From: a bacterium | GTDB taxonomy: Bacteria > Hinthialibacterota > Hinthialibacteria > H5-UNCL2 | DNA length: 64,000 nucleotides | Reading direction: 5' to 3' | Assembly (NCBI GenBank): GCA_015075175.1 | Contig: JABTUV010000004.1 | Span: 186,001-250,000 of the forward strand | Shown here: positions 8,963 through 17,845 of the stretch, in pieces | How the letters are laid out: each line of letters begins with the position of its first letter | Numbering within the stretch: position 1 is the first letter of the stretch | Notes under the pieces: generated by a model | Seen by the model: the letters and a program-made list of their open reading frames with translations, nothing else | The model's database searches: none | Told to the model about the DNA's origin: nothing | Made by a program: the position numbers and the translations under genes

Positions 8963-10672
8963 TCACCTGAAGACCGTATACAGCACGGCCATGCACGCAA
9001 AAAGCAGCGTCGCCAGGACTCGATAGTCGCCCAGCCCCTTCCAACCCGGAGCCGACAGGCAGGCGGCCGGATGCTCCCAGACGAGGCGCGAGCTCTCCGC
9101 GTTGTGCCGATGCGGCGACACAAGAGAGACTGCGACCATCACCGCGGCGCAGATCACGAACAGGTAGAAGGGAACCATGAGAAAGGGGATATCGAGTCCC
9201 TGGTACCATCGTGCCAGCGCGTAGGGTGCGCACCGCGCACCGACGTCGAGCGCGGCCGCAGCGGAGGCGGCGCCGAACGAGTCGAGTTTGGCCGTCCAAC
9301 TGAGGAGAAACAGAACGAGGCCGAGTCCGAAGCCGGTCCAGAGCGTGAGGATGGCGGCGCGGGCGGAGGCGCGTTTCCAGAAGACTCCGAAAAGAAATAC
9401 GGCGGTAATCGGGGGCGCCACGTAGCCGATCATCTCGTTGATGCCCTGAAAAATGCCCTCGAAACGTCCCACATAGGGCGACCAGGCGATGGCGGCCAGC
9501 ATGGCGACGGCGGTTGCCCAGCGCCCCACGCGCACCAGCGCGCGGTCGCCTGTCGCCGGCCGCCAGCGTTTGACGATGTCGTAACTGAAAAGCGTGGCGA
9601 TGGAGTTGAGCGCACCCGAGACCGTGCTCATTAGTGCGGCCAGGAGCGCCGCCGCGACCAGGCCCCGCAGGCCCGTCGGCAAGAGGTGCGTTATCAGGTG
9701 CGCGTAGGTATTCTCGCTCTTAGCCAACGTATCCGGCAGATTCCCCTGCCGGATCAGCGCCAGGCACAGCACGCCCGGCAGCACGAAGATGAAGACGGGC
9801 AGAATCTTGATGAAGCCGGCGAACAGCGGTCCCAGGCGCGCGTGATGCTCGTCTTTGGCTCCCAAAACCCGCTGCACGATGGTCTGGTCCGCGCACCAGT
9901 ACCAGATGCCGAGCACGGGATAGCCGAGCAGCACGGAATACCACGGCAGGCCCGAGGCGTCGCCCGTCGGACGCAGCAGGGTGAGTTGGACCGGGTCGAC
10001 CGAGGCGGTCAGCCCCGACCATCCGCCCGTCTTGACCAGCGCGAGGGCCGTGATGGTGATCGCCCCCAGGAGCAGCACGACGGTCTGAATCGATTCCGTC
10101 CATACCACGGCCAGCAAACCCCCAATGATGGTGTAAAGGCCCGTCAGGAGGGCGACCACGACGATGCTGTAATTGGCTGGAAATCCAAAGAGTCCCTCCA
10201 GGACGGCAGCGCCGGTATAGAGCGAGAATCCGATGTGGATGACCACGGCGGAGGATGGAGACCATCGCCAACCAGTCGCGGCAGGCGCGGCTGTAGCGCT
10301 TTCCAGGAAGTCCGGCAGGGTAGCCACGCGCGAGCGGATATAGAAGGGAGCAAAGAAGAGCGAGAGCATGATCAGCGTAAACGCCGCCATCCACTCGAAG
10401 TTGCCGAAGGCCAATCCATGCTGGTAGCCGCTCTGCGCCAGGCTGACGAGATGCACGGTGGAAATATTGGTGGAAAAGAGGGCCAGGCCGATGATGGGCC
10501 AGGTGAGCGTGCCGCCGGCCAGGAAGTAACCCTGGCCGGTCGCGCCGCGGCGGCGGCGCAGTCCCGCCCACGAACCCAGCGCCACGATCCCGACCAGGTA
10601 AACCAGGATGATGGCCGCGTCGACGGCGTTGATGCGCAGGCCCGCGGCAGGGGCGGTCAAGTGAGGTTCCAT
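8963..10672 (-). CDS. Sodium:solute symporter (SSS/SGLT family)
   Basis: 569 residues with about 13-14 hydrophobic segments and the family's early motif AGGTLTWPIIGLALFSTNIS and later DQTIVQRVLGAKD. It would import a sugar or acid with Na+ across the inner membrane. Two oddities are visible. Between about 10250 and 10320 the frame gives SATAAPAATGWRW, whereas another frame gives EKRYSRACRDWLAMVS, which fits the family better, so two compensating indels are likely. Near 9219-9262 a family D repeat is read in frame as ALDVGARCAPYALARW, placed in a loop. It stands immediately upstream of the MaoC, FAH and SDR genes and is the best uptake candidate for their substrate. Confidence 0.88.
   Translation of the reverse strand: MEPHLTAPAAGLRINAVDAAIILVYLVGIVALGSWAGLRRRRGATGQGYFLAGGTLTWPIIGLALFSTNISTVHLVSLAQSGYQHGLAFGNFEWMAAFTLIMLSLFFAPFYIRSRVATLPDFLESATAAPAATGWRWSPSSAVVIHIGFSLYTGAAVLEGLFGFPANYSIVVVALLTGLYTIIGGLLAVVWTESIQTVVLLLGAITITALALVKTGGWSGLTASVDPVQLTLLRPTGDASGLPWYSVLLGYPVLGIWYWCADQTIVQRVLGAKDEHHARLGPLFAGFIKILPVFIFVLPGVLCLALIRQGNLPDTLAKSENTYAHLITHLLPTGLRGLVAAALLAALMSTVSGALNSIATLFSYDIVKRWRPATGDRALVRVGRWATAVAMLAAIAWSPYVGRFEGIFQGINEMIGYVAPPITAVFLFGVFWKRASARAAILTLWTGFGLGLVLFLLSWTAKLDSFGAASAAAALDVGARCAPYALARWYQGLDIPFLMVPFYLFVICAAVMVAVSLVSPHRHNAESSRLVWEHPAACLSAPGWKGLGDYRVLATLLFACMAVLYTVFR
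9219..9262. repeat. Family D repeat inside the symporter gene
   Basis: GCGTAGGGTGCGCACCGCGC followed by ACCGACGTCGAGC matches the units at 6418-6552. It is translated in frame within the symporter, between two predicted membrane segments. Confidence 0.6.
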
Positions 10673-10767
10673 CGTCAGCTAACGCCTTCCGGTACATGCA
10701 CCAGGGCGTGCTTTCGGAGTGCAAGCGGGAGCCTGCTCGGCGCGCCCCGGTTGCTCTGCCGGGAGCA

Positions 10768-10910
10768 GCAAACCGAAGTTTGTACTCCGTCGGAGGAGAG
10801 CCTGCGGAGTACAAACTTCGGTTTGCTCTGCGCGTCCACGCAACCATTGCGAAAGGCGCAAAACAAAGTTTGAAATCCGACGGAAGCGCAAACTGAAGTT
10901 TGTACTCCGG
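10768..10910. repeat. Perfect 22-bp inverted repeat and degenerate copy, family C
   Basis: GCAAACCGAAGTTTGTACTCCG at 10768-10789 is exactly inverted at 10805-10826, with a 15-base spacer. A third, related half-unit (CAAACTGAAGTTTGTACTCC) follows at about 10887-10910. The gap between the symporter and mutarotase genes (10673-10928) holds nothing else. Related elements occur at 25898-25932, 44551-44598 and 59691-59735. Confidence 0.85.
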
Positions 10911-10928
10911 ACATCGCCCGTCGCTCCA

Positions 10929-11366
10929 TCAATCCGTATGAAATACTTCTTCCATGATCGACCATTTCTCGCCCGGTTTCGCCGTGGCTATGGGATACTG
11001 GCAGGGGTCGGTCTCCTTCCACCAGCGTTGGGTCTCGGCGTCGGCGGCCATCTTCTGCATGTCCGCATCGAAGTCATCGCCGACATACTCGAAGTAGCCG
11101 AACAGATAGTGTTTGCCCGGTTCCAGTTCGGCCAGGTAAATCGAGTAATTGCGAATCTTACATTCGCGGATCATGGTCAGGACGCCCGGCCAGGGGTGGG
11201 CGTGCAGGCGCCTGTACTCGTCGATTTTTTCGGGCTTGACGCCGATCACCATGCCGTAGCGTTGGACGGGTAGGGACCGGCCGCGGGCGGCGTGATGGAA
11301 GCTGCCGCAGGCCGCCGTGGCAGAGACCAGCAGGCCCGCCAGGAGCAAGCATGAAGTGCGTGACAT
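10929..11366 (-). CDS. Lipoprotein L-rhamnose mutarotase (RhaM/COG3254 family)
   Basis: 145 residues. The first 20 are a lipoprotein signal peptide with the lipobox SATAAC followed by GS, so the protein should be anchored outside the cytoplasm. The remainder is the RhaM fold (PF05336): YGMVIGVKPEKIDEYRRLHA with the conserved His, then CKIRNYSIYL, then LFGYFEYVGDDF, with a C-terminal QRWWKETDPCQ. RhaM interconverts alpha- and beta-anomers of L-rhamnose; related proteins act on L-fucose. Family members are normally cytoplasmic, so export is unusual and suggests conditioning of the sugar before uptake. It sits between the IclR regulator and the symporter, all leftward. Confidence 0.88.
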   Translation of the reverse strand: MSRTSCLLLAGLLVSATAACGSFHHAARGRSLPVQRYGMVIGVKPEKIDEYRRLHAHPWPGVLTMIRECKIRNYSIYLAELEPGKHYLFGYFEYVGDDFDADMQKMAADAETQRWWKETDPCQYPIATAKPGEKWSIMEEVFHTD

Positions 11367-11421
11367 GGTTCGTCTCTCCAGGTGCGAAAATATGATCGGC
11401 GCGGCGGTCGGGAATCCGCGC

Positions 11422-12225
11422 TCAAGGCAACTGATTGTGGTTGAGTCCCAGGTCCTCGGTAATGCGGCGGGCGCAATCCTGCGCCGCTTGCAGGACGACC
11501 GCGCGGTCCAGGGGCCGCACGGACTTCTCCCAGCGGGTAACCGCCAGCGCCGCCACCATGCCCACGTGCGCGTCTCCCACCGGTACGGCCAGGTCGAGAA
11601 TGCCCGGATGCGCCTCGCTGGGCGCCTCCGAGTAACCCCGCTCCCGCACGTCCGCGATGGTGCGCAGAATCTCCTGCTGCTTCCTGCGCCCTGCCTGGCA
11701 AAAGTCCTCGCAGGAGGCCAGAAAGCTCTCCAACTCCTCCGGCGGCATCAGGCTGAGCAGCAGCCGCCCCGAAACCGTGAACACCGGCGACAGCCGCGCT
11801 CCCGCTTCCACCGATACGCGTACTTTCTGCGGCGACGGCGATTCCACCAGAACCAACACCTCCCGATGGCTTAGGACCGACAGATGACAGGACTCGCCCA
11901 GCGAGAGCGCCAACTGCTGCATGGGAACGTTGGCTGCGCGCAACAGCTCCTCGATGGGCGGATGCGCGTGCGCCAACGCGTACAACTTCAGCGTGAGTCG
12001 GTACGTGCCCGAGCGCGGCGACTTGTAGAGATAGCCGCTCTTCTCCAGGCAGTCCACCATGCGGAACATTTCGCTGCTGCTCTTGCCCAGCTGGCGGGAG
12101 ATTTCCATCAGGGACAACGGTTGCGGCGACGCCGCCAACAGCTCCAAAACGGCCAATCCCTTTTCCAGCGCCGGCACGCGGTATTCGGCTCGCTTCTTCA
12201 TCACTTCCGCTTTGGGCACAGCCAT
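11422..12225 (-). CDS. IclR-family transcriptional regulator
   Basis: 267 residues from ATG 12225, where GGAG is correctly spaced; a longer in-frame extension to 12360 would run through the divergent promoter and lacks such a site. Residues 15-75 are the winged helix (ALEKGLAVLELLAAS, LSLMEISRQLGKSSSEMFRMVDCLEKSGYL), followed by the effector-binding GAF-like domain with GESCHLSVL, RLSPVFTVSGRLLLS and a late GILDLAVPVGD. IclR proteins commonly control adjacent catabolic genes in response to a pathway acid. This one lies divergent to the Gfo/Idh-CaiB-MaoC genes and upstream of the mutarotase-symporter-MaoC-FAH-SDR genes, so it probably controls both arms. Confidence 0.9.
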   Translation of the reverse strand: MAVPKAEVMKKRAEYRVPALEKGLAVLELLAASPQPLSLMEISRQLGKSSSEMFRMVDCLEKSGYLYKSPRSGTYRLTLKLYALAHAHPPIEELLRAANVPMQQLALSLGESCHLSVLSHREVLVLVESPSPQKVRVSVEAGARLSPVFTVSGRLLLSLMPPEELESFLASCEDFCQAGRRKQQEILRTIADVRERGYSEAPSEAHPGILDLAVPVGDAHVGMVAALAVTRWEKSVRPLDRAVVLQAAQDCARRITEDLGLNHNQLP

Positions 12226-12301
12226 GACATCTCCGTAACGTCGATCGACGAAAAAACCTTGCAGTGAGGGGGCTTCTTGGTTAGTCTGGCGAAGATTTCC
12301 C

Positions 12302-12330
12302 TTGAAGTCCAGCACACCTCTCACTAGAAT
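12302..12330 (+). promoter_or_regulatory. Candidate sigma-70 promoter of the rightward catabolic genes
   Basis: TTGAAG at 12302-12307, a 17-base spacer and TAGAAT at 12325-12330. The predicted start is about 12337, 54 bases before the GTG at 12391. The following AT-rich stretch 12331-12369 repeats ATGAAAA twice and lies between the divergent genes, so it is a plausible IclR operator. Confidence 0.5.
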
Positions 12331-12390
12331 CCATTTTATATATGAAAACAACTTTTGCAAATGAAAAATGGCTACCTCGGGAGGGTTCGC

Positions 12391-13470
12391 GTGGAAGGCC
12401 GTAACCTATTGCAAAGTCCAGACTTACCTAAAGTCAAGCGACCCATCGTGCTGGTCGGGGCGGGAGGGATCGTGCGCGACGCCCACCTGCCGGCCTATGC
12501 CCAGGTCGGCTTTCCGGTAGCCGGAATTACCGACCTGGACCGGGGCAGGGCGGAGGTGTTGGCGGGGCGTTTCGGCATCCCCAAGGTATTTGCGAGTCTC
12601 GACGAAGCAATCGCCGGCGCGCCCACGGACGTGGTCTATGACGTGGCCGTTCCCGCCGGCGCGATTCTCGACGTGTTGCCCCATCTACCCCGGGGCGCGG
12701 TCGTCCTGATCCAGAAGCCGATGGGCGAGAATCTCGACCAGGCTCGCAGGATTCTCGCCCTGTGTCGCGAGCGCGGCTTCACGGCCGCCGTCAACTTCCA
12801 GTTGCGTTTCGCGCCGTTCATGTTGGCGGCGCGCAACCTCATCGACTCGGGCGCCATCGGCGAGCTGCACGGCATGGAGGTGCGTCTCACCATCAATACG
12901 CCCTGGCAACTGTGGGACTTTCTCTTCGGCATTCCGCGCGTCGAAATCGTGTATCACTCGATTCATTACTTCGATCTGATCCGGTCGTTCTTCGGCGATC
13001 CTTCAGGCGTGTATGCCCGGACGGTCACGCATCCCGAAAAGCGGCAGCTGGCCTCCACGCGTACCGTGGCCGTGGTGGACTACGGCGACGACAGGCTGGT
13101 CGGGGTCTGGGCCAATCACGACCACGCCTTCGGCCGCAAGCACCAGGAGAGTTACGTCAAGTGGGAGGGCACGCGGGGCGCGATCAAGGTCAAGCTGGGG
13201 CTTCTGCTCGATTATCCCAAGGGCGAGCCGGATGAATTCGAATATTGCATCCTGGAAGACGGCCGGGAACCCGTCTGGCAAACGGAAAGGATCACCGGCA
13301 GTTGGTTCCCGGAGGCGTTTGTGGGGACCATGGCCAGCCTGCAGCGGTTCGCGGAGGGAAGCGCGTCGGTTCTGCCCACGTCGGTCGAGGACGCAATTCG
13401 AACCATGGCGCTGGTGGAAGCGGCGTACCAGTCCAGCGCCGCCGGCGCCACGCCCATTCCGGCGACATGA
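12391..13470 (+). CDS. Gfo/Idh/MocA-family oxidoreductase, cytoplasmic
   Basis: About 359 residues. The start is placed at GTG 12391 because GGGAGG at 12379-12384 precedes it by six bases; an ATG at 12361 is the alternative. There is a Rossmann nucleotide-binding site IVLVGAGGIVRDAHLPAY and the family's QKPMGENLDQARRIL, where EKP is replaced by QKP, so the catalytic Lys is kept. The C-terminal half-domain reads NFQLRFAPFMLAAR. No signal peptide is seen. Such enzymes oxidise or reduce sugars or cyclitols with NAD(P). It is first in the rightward operon ahead of a solute-binding-like protein and two CoA-transferases, 22 bases upstream of the former. Confidence 0.88.
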   Translation: MEGRNLLQSPDLPKVKRPIVLVGAGGIVRDAHLPAYAQVGFPVAGITDLDRGRAEVLAGRFGIPKVFASLDEAIAGAPTDVVYDVAVPAGAILDVLPHLPRGAVVLIQKPMGENLDQARRILALCRERGFTAAVNFQLRFAPFMLAARNLIDSGAIGELHGMEVRLTINTPWQLWDFLFGIPRVEIVYHSIHYFDLIRSFFGDPSGVYARTVTHPEKRQLASTRTVAVVDYGDDRLVGVWANHDHAFGRKHQESYVKWEGTRGAIKVKLGLLLDYPKGEPDEFEYCILEDGREPVWQTERITGSWFPEAFVGTMASLQRFAEGSASVLPTSVEDAIRTMALVEAAYQSSAAGATPIPAT

Positions 13471-13492
13471 ACACGCAGGAGAGGCGGGGAAC

Positions 13493-14626
13493 GTGATTCG
13501 GCTGTCGGGAATCACGTGGGATCACGCGCGCGGTTACGATCCCATGATCGCTACCGGCGCGGCCTTCCACCGCGAACATCCTCAGGTCGAGATCGTCTGG
13601 GAAAAGCGCGTGCTCCAGGAATTCGCCTATGAGCCGCTGGATCGGCTGGCGGCGCGCTTCGATCTTCTCATCATGGACCATCCCTGGCTGGGAGGCGCCG
13701 TGAAACACAACTGCCTCCTGCCGCTGGACGCCTATCTGGACGCCGATTATCTGGAAGATCAGGCGGCCAACAGCGTCGGGCCTTCGTATGCGAGTTACAG
13801 CTGGCAGGGACGGCAATACGCGCTGGCAGTGGATACGGCGACGCCGGTCGCGGCCTGGCGGCCCGACCAACTGGCGGCGCCTCCCGCCACGTGGGAGGAA
13901 CTCCTGGACCTTGCGCGCGAGGGGCGGGTGGCCCTTCCCGCCATGCCCGTCGATTGCATGATGCACTTCTACATGCTCTGCTGCGCCTTGGGGCGGGAGC
14001 CTTTTCCCGATGAGGAGACGGTGATCGACGCGAGAATCGGAGCCGAGGCGCTGGAGACGCTGCGCGAGCTGGCCGGCTGGTGCAAGCCGGAAATGTTCGG
14101 ACTCAATCCGTTTCAGGTCTATGAGCGCATGTTGGCGTCGGGGCCTGAGGTCTACTGCCCGTTCGGATACGGTTACAGCAATTACGCGCGGCCGCGGTTG
14201 GGCGGGCCGGTTCTGCGCTTCGGCGAGATGGTGACCTCTAAGGACGGGAAACTGTTGCGCACGACGCTGGGTGGTACGGGCTGGCCGTGTCCACGCTGCC
14301 GGGAGATCGACGCGGCGATGGGTACGTGCGCTACGTTGCGTCGGGGCCGTGCCAGCAGGGCTTTACGTGGAGAGCGGCGGCCAGCCCAGCCCATCGCTCC
14401 GCGTGGCTGGATGGGGCGTCAACGCGCGCTGCGGCGATTTTTCCGCGCTACCCTGCCCGCGTTGGACCGGGCCTGGTTGCGCCCCCGCTATGCCGGCCAT
14501 CTGGCCTTTCAGGACCAGGCCGGCGACCTCGTGCACGCATTCATGCGCGAGGGCGGCGACCCCAAGCGGACGCTCGGCAGGATGCGCGAGATTTATCTGC
14601 ACACACGGGAAGGTACAGAGGCATGA
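13493..14626 (+). CDS. Signal-less solute-binding-protein-like protein, frameshifted in the 3' half
   Basis: The protein starts at GTG 13493 after AGGCGGGGA and begins directly with [19 protein letters not shown]; there is no signal peptide or lipobox. It resembles periplasmic sugar-binding proteins of ABC systems (family 1): [47 protein letters not shown]. Homologous sequence runs in one frame to about 14275, wanders through the other two frames to about 14440 ([13 protein letters not shown], then LYVESGGQP), and returns to the first frame for the C-terminus. Several indels therefore fall within roughly 160 bases. Its stop overlaps the next start as ATGA. No permease or ATPase genes are present nearby. 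The function is unknown: it could be an intracellular binding protein, or export could be missing. Confidence 0.7.
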   Translation: MIRLSGITWDHARGYDPMIATGAAFHREHPQVEIVWEKRVLQEFAYEPLDRLAARFDLLIMDHPWLGGAVKHNCLLPLDAYLDADYLEDQAANSVGPSYASYSWQGRQYALAVDTATPVAAWRPDQLAAPPATWEELLDLAREGRVALPAMPVDCMMHFYMLCCALGREPFPDEETVIDARIGAEALETLRELAGWCKPEMFGLNPFQVYERMLASGPEVYCPFGYGYSNYARPRLGGPVLRFGEMVTSKDGKLLRTTLGGTGWPCPRCREIDAAMGTCATLRRGRASRALRGERRPAQPIAPRGWMGRQRALRRFFRATLPALDRAWLRPRYAGHLAFQDQAGDLVHAFMREGGDPKRTLGRMREIYLHTREGTEA

Positions 14627-15762
14627 AACCGCTGGAGGGACTTATCGTTCTGGACTTCAGCCAGTTTCTGGCGGGGCCGTCGGCCGCCTTGCGGCTGGCG
14701 GACCTGGGCGCGCGCGTCATCAAGATCGAGCGGCCCGGCGGCGGCGAAGCGGGCCGAAGCCTGGGCATCTCCGATGTCACCATCCAAGGCTCCAGCCTCC
14801 TCTTTCACACCATCAACCGCAACAAGGAGAGCTTCGCCGCCAATCTCAAGGACCCGACCGATCTGGAGACGGTCAAGCGACTGGTGGCAAAGGCCGACGT
14901 GCTGATCGAGAACTTCCGGCCCGGCGTGATGGAAAAACTCGGATTGGGCTATGACGCGGCGCGCCGGCTCAATCCACGTCTTGTCTATGGAACAATCACG
15001 GGCTACGGACCGGAGGGTCCCTGGAAGGACAAGCCGGGCCAGGACCTGTTGGCGCAGTCGGTATCGGGTCTTGTGTGGCTCAACGGAAACGCGGGCGATC
15101 CGCCGCTGCCCTTCGGACTGGCGACCGCCGACGTATTGGCCGGCGCGCATCTCGTGCAGGGCATCCTGGCCTGCCTGGTGCACCGCGGCGTGACGGGAGA
15201 GGGTGGTTACGTGCAGGTGAGCCTCCTGGAGTCCATGCTCGATTTTCAGTTCGAGGTCCTCACCACGCACTTGAATGACGGCGGCAAGCTCCCCCAGCGC
15301 AGCGCAATCAACAACGCCCACGCCTACCTGGGCGCGCCCTACGGCATCTATGCCACCGCCGACGGCTATCTGGCCCTGGCGATGGGTTCCGTTCCGCGCC
15401 TGGGGGAACTGCTCGAATGTCCCGCGCTGCTGCAATACTCCGATCCTCAGACGTGGTTTTCGCAGCGCGACGCGATCAAGCGCATCCTGGTTGAGCACCT
15501 GGCGACGCGCACCACGCGGCAGTGGTTGGACGTCCTGGAGCCCGCCGACGTGTGGTGCTCGGACGTGCTGGACTGGCCGCGGCTGTTGGCGCATGAGGGC
15601 TTTGCGGTTCTGGACATGCTGCAAGACCTCCATTATCGCGACGGCACCACCATCCGGGCGCTGCGTTGCCCCATCCGCGTCGACGGCGCCTTGCTGAAGT
15701 CGGACAGGCCCGCGCCGATCGTCGGCCAGGACAACGCGCGGATCGAAAGGGAACTCGTGTAA
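14623..15762 (+). CDS. CaiB/BaiF class III CoA-transferase, copy 1
   Basis: 379 residues, normal length. The start ATG overlaps the preceding stop by four bases. Family landmarks: [18 protein letters not shown] and [16 protein letters not shown] at the N-terminus, [16 protein letters not shown], and the active-site segment [13 protein letters not shown], in which Asp141 corresponds to the aspartate that carries the acyl group. Class III enzymes move CoA between two carboxylic acids. The next gene but one is MaoC-like; a CaiB/MaoC pairing is used, for example, for mesaconyl- or itaconyl-type acids. The acid handled here is not known, but the neighbours point to one derived from a sugar. Confidence 0.9.
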   Translation: MKPLEGLIVLDFSQFLAGPSAALRLADLGARVIKIERPGGGEAGRSLGISDVTIQGSSLLFHTINRNKESFAANLKDPTDLETVKRLVAKADVLIENFRPGVMEKLGLGYDAARRLNPRLVYGTITGYGPEGPWKDKPGQDLLAQSVSGLVWLNGNAGDPPLPFGLATADVLAGAHLVQGILACLVHRGVTGEGGYVQVSLLESMLDFQFEVLTTHLNDGGKLPQRSAINNAHAYLGAPYGIYATADGYLALAMGSVPRLGELLECPALLQYSDPQTWFSQRDAIKRILVEHLATRTTRQWLDVLEPADVWCSDVLDWPRLLAHEGFAVLDMLQDLHYRDGTTIRALRCPIRVDGALLKSDRPAPIVGQDNARIERELV

Positions 15763-15798
15763 TGTCGTTTGATGAAAAGTTGTGGAGAAAGGCCGTCC

Positions 15799-15867
15799 CC
15801 TCGATACGCGGCCCGAACTCACATATCACGTCGCAGGGACATTCTCGGCGGGCCGCGTATCGAGAGG
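15799..15867. repeat. Intergenic hairpin, CTCGATACGCGGCCC type
   Basis: CCTCGATACGCGGCCC (15799-15814) pairs with GGGCCGCGTATCGAG (15850-15864) across about 35 bases. It occupies the 150-base gap between the two CoA-transferase genes. A related but shorter element with CTCGATACGGCC is near 48045. Confidence 0.65.
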
Positions 15868-15912
15868 ACAGCCGCGCGCTGCCGCTCTGCTTGAAGGGAT
15901 GACATAGGTTCC

Positions 15913-17115
15913 ATGCTGCCGTTGGAAGGTCTCCTGGTGGTCGACTTCAGCATCTTTCTGGCCGGGCCCAGCGCGGGCCTGCGGCTGGCCGACTTGGGCG
16001 CGCGCGTGGTCAAAATCGAGCGGCCCGACGGCGGCGATCTCTGTCGCAAGCTTTACGTGACCAACGTGACGATCGACGGCGAATCGACCATCTTTCATGC
16101 CATCAATCGCAACAAGCTGTCCGTCTCCGCCAATCTGAAGGACGCCGGAGACCGCGCCCGCGTCATGGCCCTGGTCGAGCGCGCCGACGTGCTGCTCACC
16201 AATTTCCGTCCGGGTGTCATGCGCCGGCTCGGACTCGACTATGAAAATGTGCGCGAAAGAAACCCGCGCCTCGTGTATGGCGAAGTCACGGGTTACGGTC
16301 GCCAGGGACCCTGGAAGGACCTGCCCGGCCAGGACCTTTTAGCGCAGTGCCTCTCCGGCCTGGTGTGGTGGAACGGAACAAGCGCGCATCCGCCGCTTCC
16401 CATCGGATTGGCGATTGCGGACATCATGGCCGGAGCCAACCTGGCCCAGGGCGTGTTGGCGTGCCTGGTGCGTCGTGGTCGAACCGGCCGCGGCGCGCGC
16501 GTCGAGGTCAGCCTTCTGGAATCCATGATCGAAATCCAGGCGGAGGGCCTGATGGAATTTTTCTTGACCGGCGGAATGCCGCAACGCGAACCGGCATGGC
16601 CCGGCCATCCTTACCGTCCCGCGCCTTGCGGCATTTATCCGACCGCCGATGGGTACATCGCGCTCGGCGAGTGCGCCGTGCCCGATCTGAGTGCGCCGTT
16701 GGCTCTTCCTGAGCTGTCCGAATATGTCGATCCCGCCGCGTGGATGGCCCGCCGAGCCGAGATCAAGGCCGTCATCGCATCGCGATTGCGCGAGCGCTGC
16801 AACGCCGAGTGGGTCCGCGCCTTGGATGCGGCGGGAATTGCCTGCATGGAAGTATTGTCCTGGGACCGACTGATGGTTCATCCCGCGTTCGCACGACTCG
16901 AGATGCTCCAGGAAGTCCGACTGGCGTCGGGCACCCGCCTGCGCACGACGCGCTGCCCGATTCGAATCGACGGGCGCGTGCTCAAGTCGCCTCTGGGCGC
17001 GCCCGCAGTCGGCGAACACAATCAACTCGTGTTGGAGGAGTACGATGAATCCCAATCCCGATCCGAACAAACACAAGGAGATTCCGCTTTTCAATACCGA
17101 GGACTGGATGTATGA
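15913..17115 (+). CDS. CaiB/BaiF class III CoA-transferase, copy 2
   Basis: 400 residues, clearly paralogous to the copy at 14623: [51 protein letters not shown] and [13 protein letters not shown] with Asp141 in the same position. Conserved sequence ends about [12 protein letters not shown]; the last 25 residues overlap the next gene by 71 bases and look unlike the family, so the original stop may have been lost to a small indel near 17045. Tandem CaiB paralogues can form heteromers or act on different acids. A hairpin repeat separates the two copies. Confidence 0.88.
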   Translation: MLPLEGLLVVDFSIFLAGPSAGLRLADLGARVVKIERPDGGDLCRKLYVTNVTIDGESTIFHAINRNKLSVSANLKDAGDRARVMALVERADVLLTNFRPGVMRRLGLDYENVRERNPRLVYGEVTGYGRQGPWKDLPGQDLLAQCLSGLVWWNGTSAHPPLPIGLAIADIMAGANLAQGVLACLVRRGRTGRGARVEVSLLESMIEIQAEGLMEFFLTGGMPQREPAWPGHPYRPAPCGIYPTADGYIALGECAVPDLSAPLALPELSEYVDPAAWMARRAEIKAVIASRLRERCNAEWVRALDAAGIACMEVLSWDRLMVHPAFARLEMLQEVRLASGTRLRTTRCPIRIDGRVLKSPLGAPAVGEHNQLVLEEYDESQSRSEQTQGDSAFQYRGLDV

Positions 17116-17845
17116 GGATTTCCAGATGGGCGAGCGCAAGCGTTCGATACGCCGCACCATCTCCGAGGGGGAAGCGATGGCCTTCAATTGCCTGGTGATG
17201 GACCTGCATCCCTACGTGGCGGACGAGATTTTCGCCAGAACCGAGGGTATCTTCGGCCGGCGGCTGGTTGCGGGCGCCATGGTCTTCAGCCTGGGGCTCG
17301 GCCTCATGGCGCACAACAACGTGCACACCTTCAGCTACGGTTATGACAAACTGCGATTCATCAAGCCGGTTTTCATCGGGGACACGATTTATACGATACG
17401 CACGAATCTTGAAAAACGGCCGAAATATAAGGACATGGGACTCGTAAGAGTGAGCTATGAGGTGTTTAAGAATGAGGGCGAGCTGGTACTGTACTGCGAG
17501 CACTTGCAGACGGTGAATACCGCCGTCCTGAGCGGTGGCGGGACCAGGTCGAAAAGAAAAGTTGATATGGAGTGCGGCGGCTGCGGTCGCATCGCACCCC
17601 CTCATTCTAACCCTCTGGCGAGGGACATTCACCTCTCCTCAAGGGAGAGGGACATTCACCTCTCCCTGGGAAGAAAGGTCGGCAGGACGCGCGATTTTTC
17701 ACCTCTCCCTGGGGAGAGGTCGGCGCGAAAACGCCGGGTGAGGAGAGGTCGTTCACGCGCAACCAGGAGGCGCACCATGAGCACGCGCAGCACGTTTCGC
17801 ATCGCCGTTCGCAGAAGTTCCCGCCGTTTGAGCGGCCATTCTTAA
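17045..17845 (+). CDS. MaoC-like hot-dog protein lacking the catalytic His, with a repeat-derived tail
   Basis: ATG 17045 follows GGAGGAG at four bases. Residues 17-160 form one MaoC-like hot-dog domain; [18 protein letters not shown] is almost identical to the paralogue at 8437. The hydratase motif reads [10 protein letters not shown]: Asp53 remains, but the position of the catalytic His is Val58, so ordinary hydratase chemistry is doubtful. Conserved sequence stops near EHLQTVN; the frame then reads through GC-rich repeats (17625-17740) and into the next gene's start region before a TAA at 17843. The true end was probably near 17540. It belongs to the CaiB operon and may act as a thioesterase, a lyase or a structural partner. 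Confidence 0.72.
   Translation: MNPNPDPNKHKEIPLFNTEDWMYEDFQMGERKRSIRRTISEGEAMAFNCLVMDLHPYVADEIFARTEGIFGRRLVAGAMVFSLGLGLMAHNNVHTFSYGYDKLRFIKPVFIGDTIYTIRTNLEKRPKYKDMGLVRVSYEVFKNEGELVLYCEHLQTVNTAVLSGGGTRSKRKVDMECGGCGRIAPPHSNPLARDIHLSSRERDIHLSLGRKVGRTRDFSPLPGERSARKRRVRRGRSRATRRRTMSTRSTFRIAVRRSSRRLSGHS
17625..17740. repeat. Repeat cluster, family F (CTCTCCCTGGGGAGAG type)
   Basis: Three to four units with GGGAGAGGGACATTCACCTC and ACCTCTCCCTGGGGAGAGGT form local hairpins. They lie between the MaoC domain and the second solute-binding-like gene and are read through by the MaoC frame. Confidence 0.65.
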
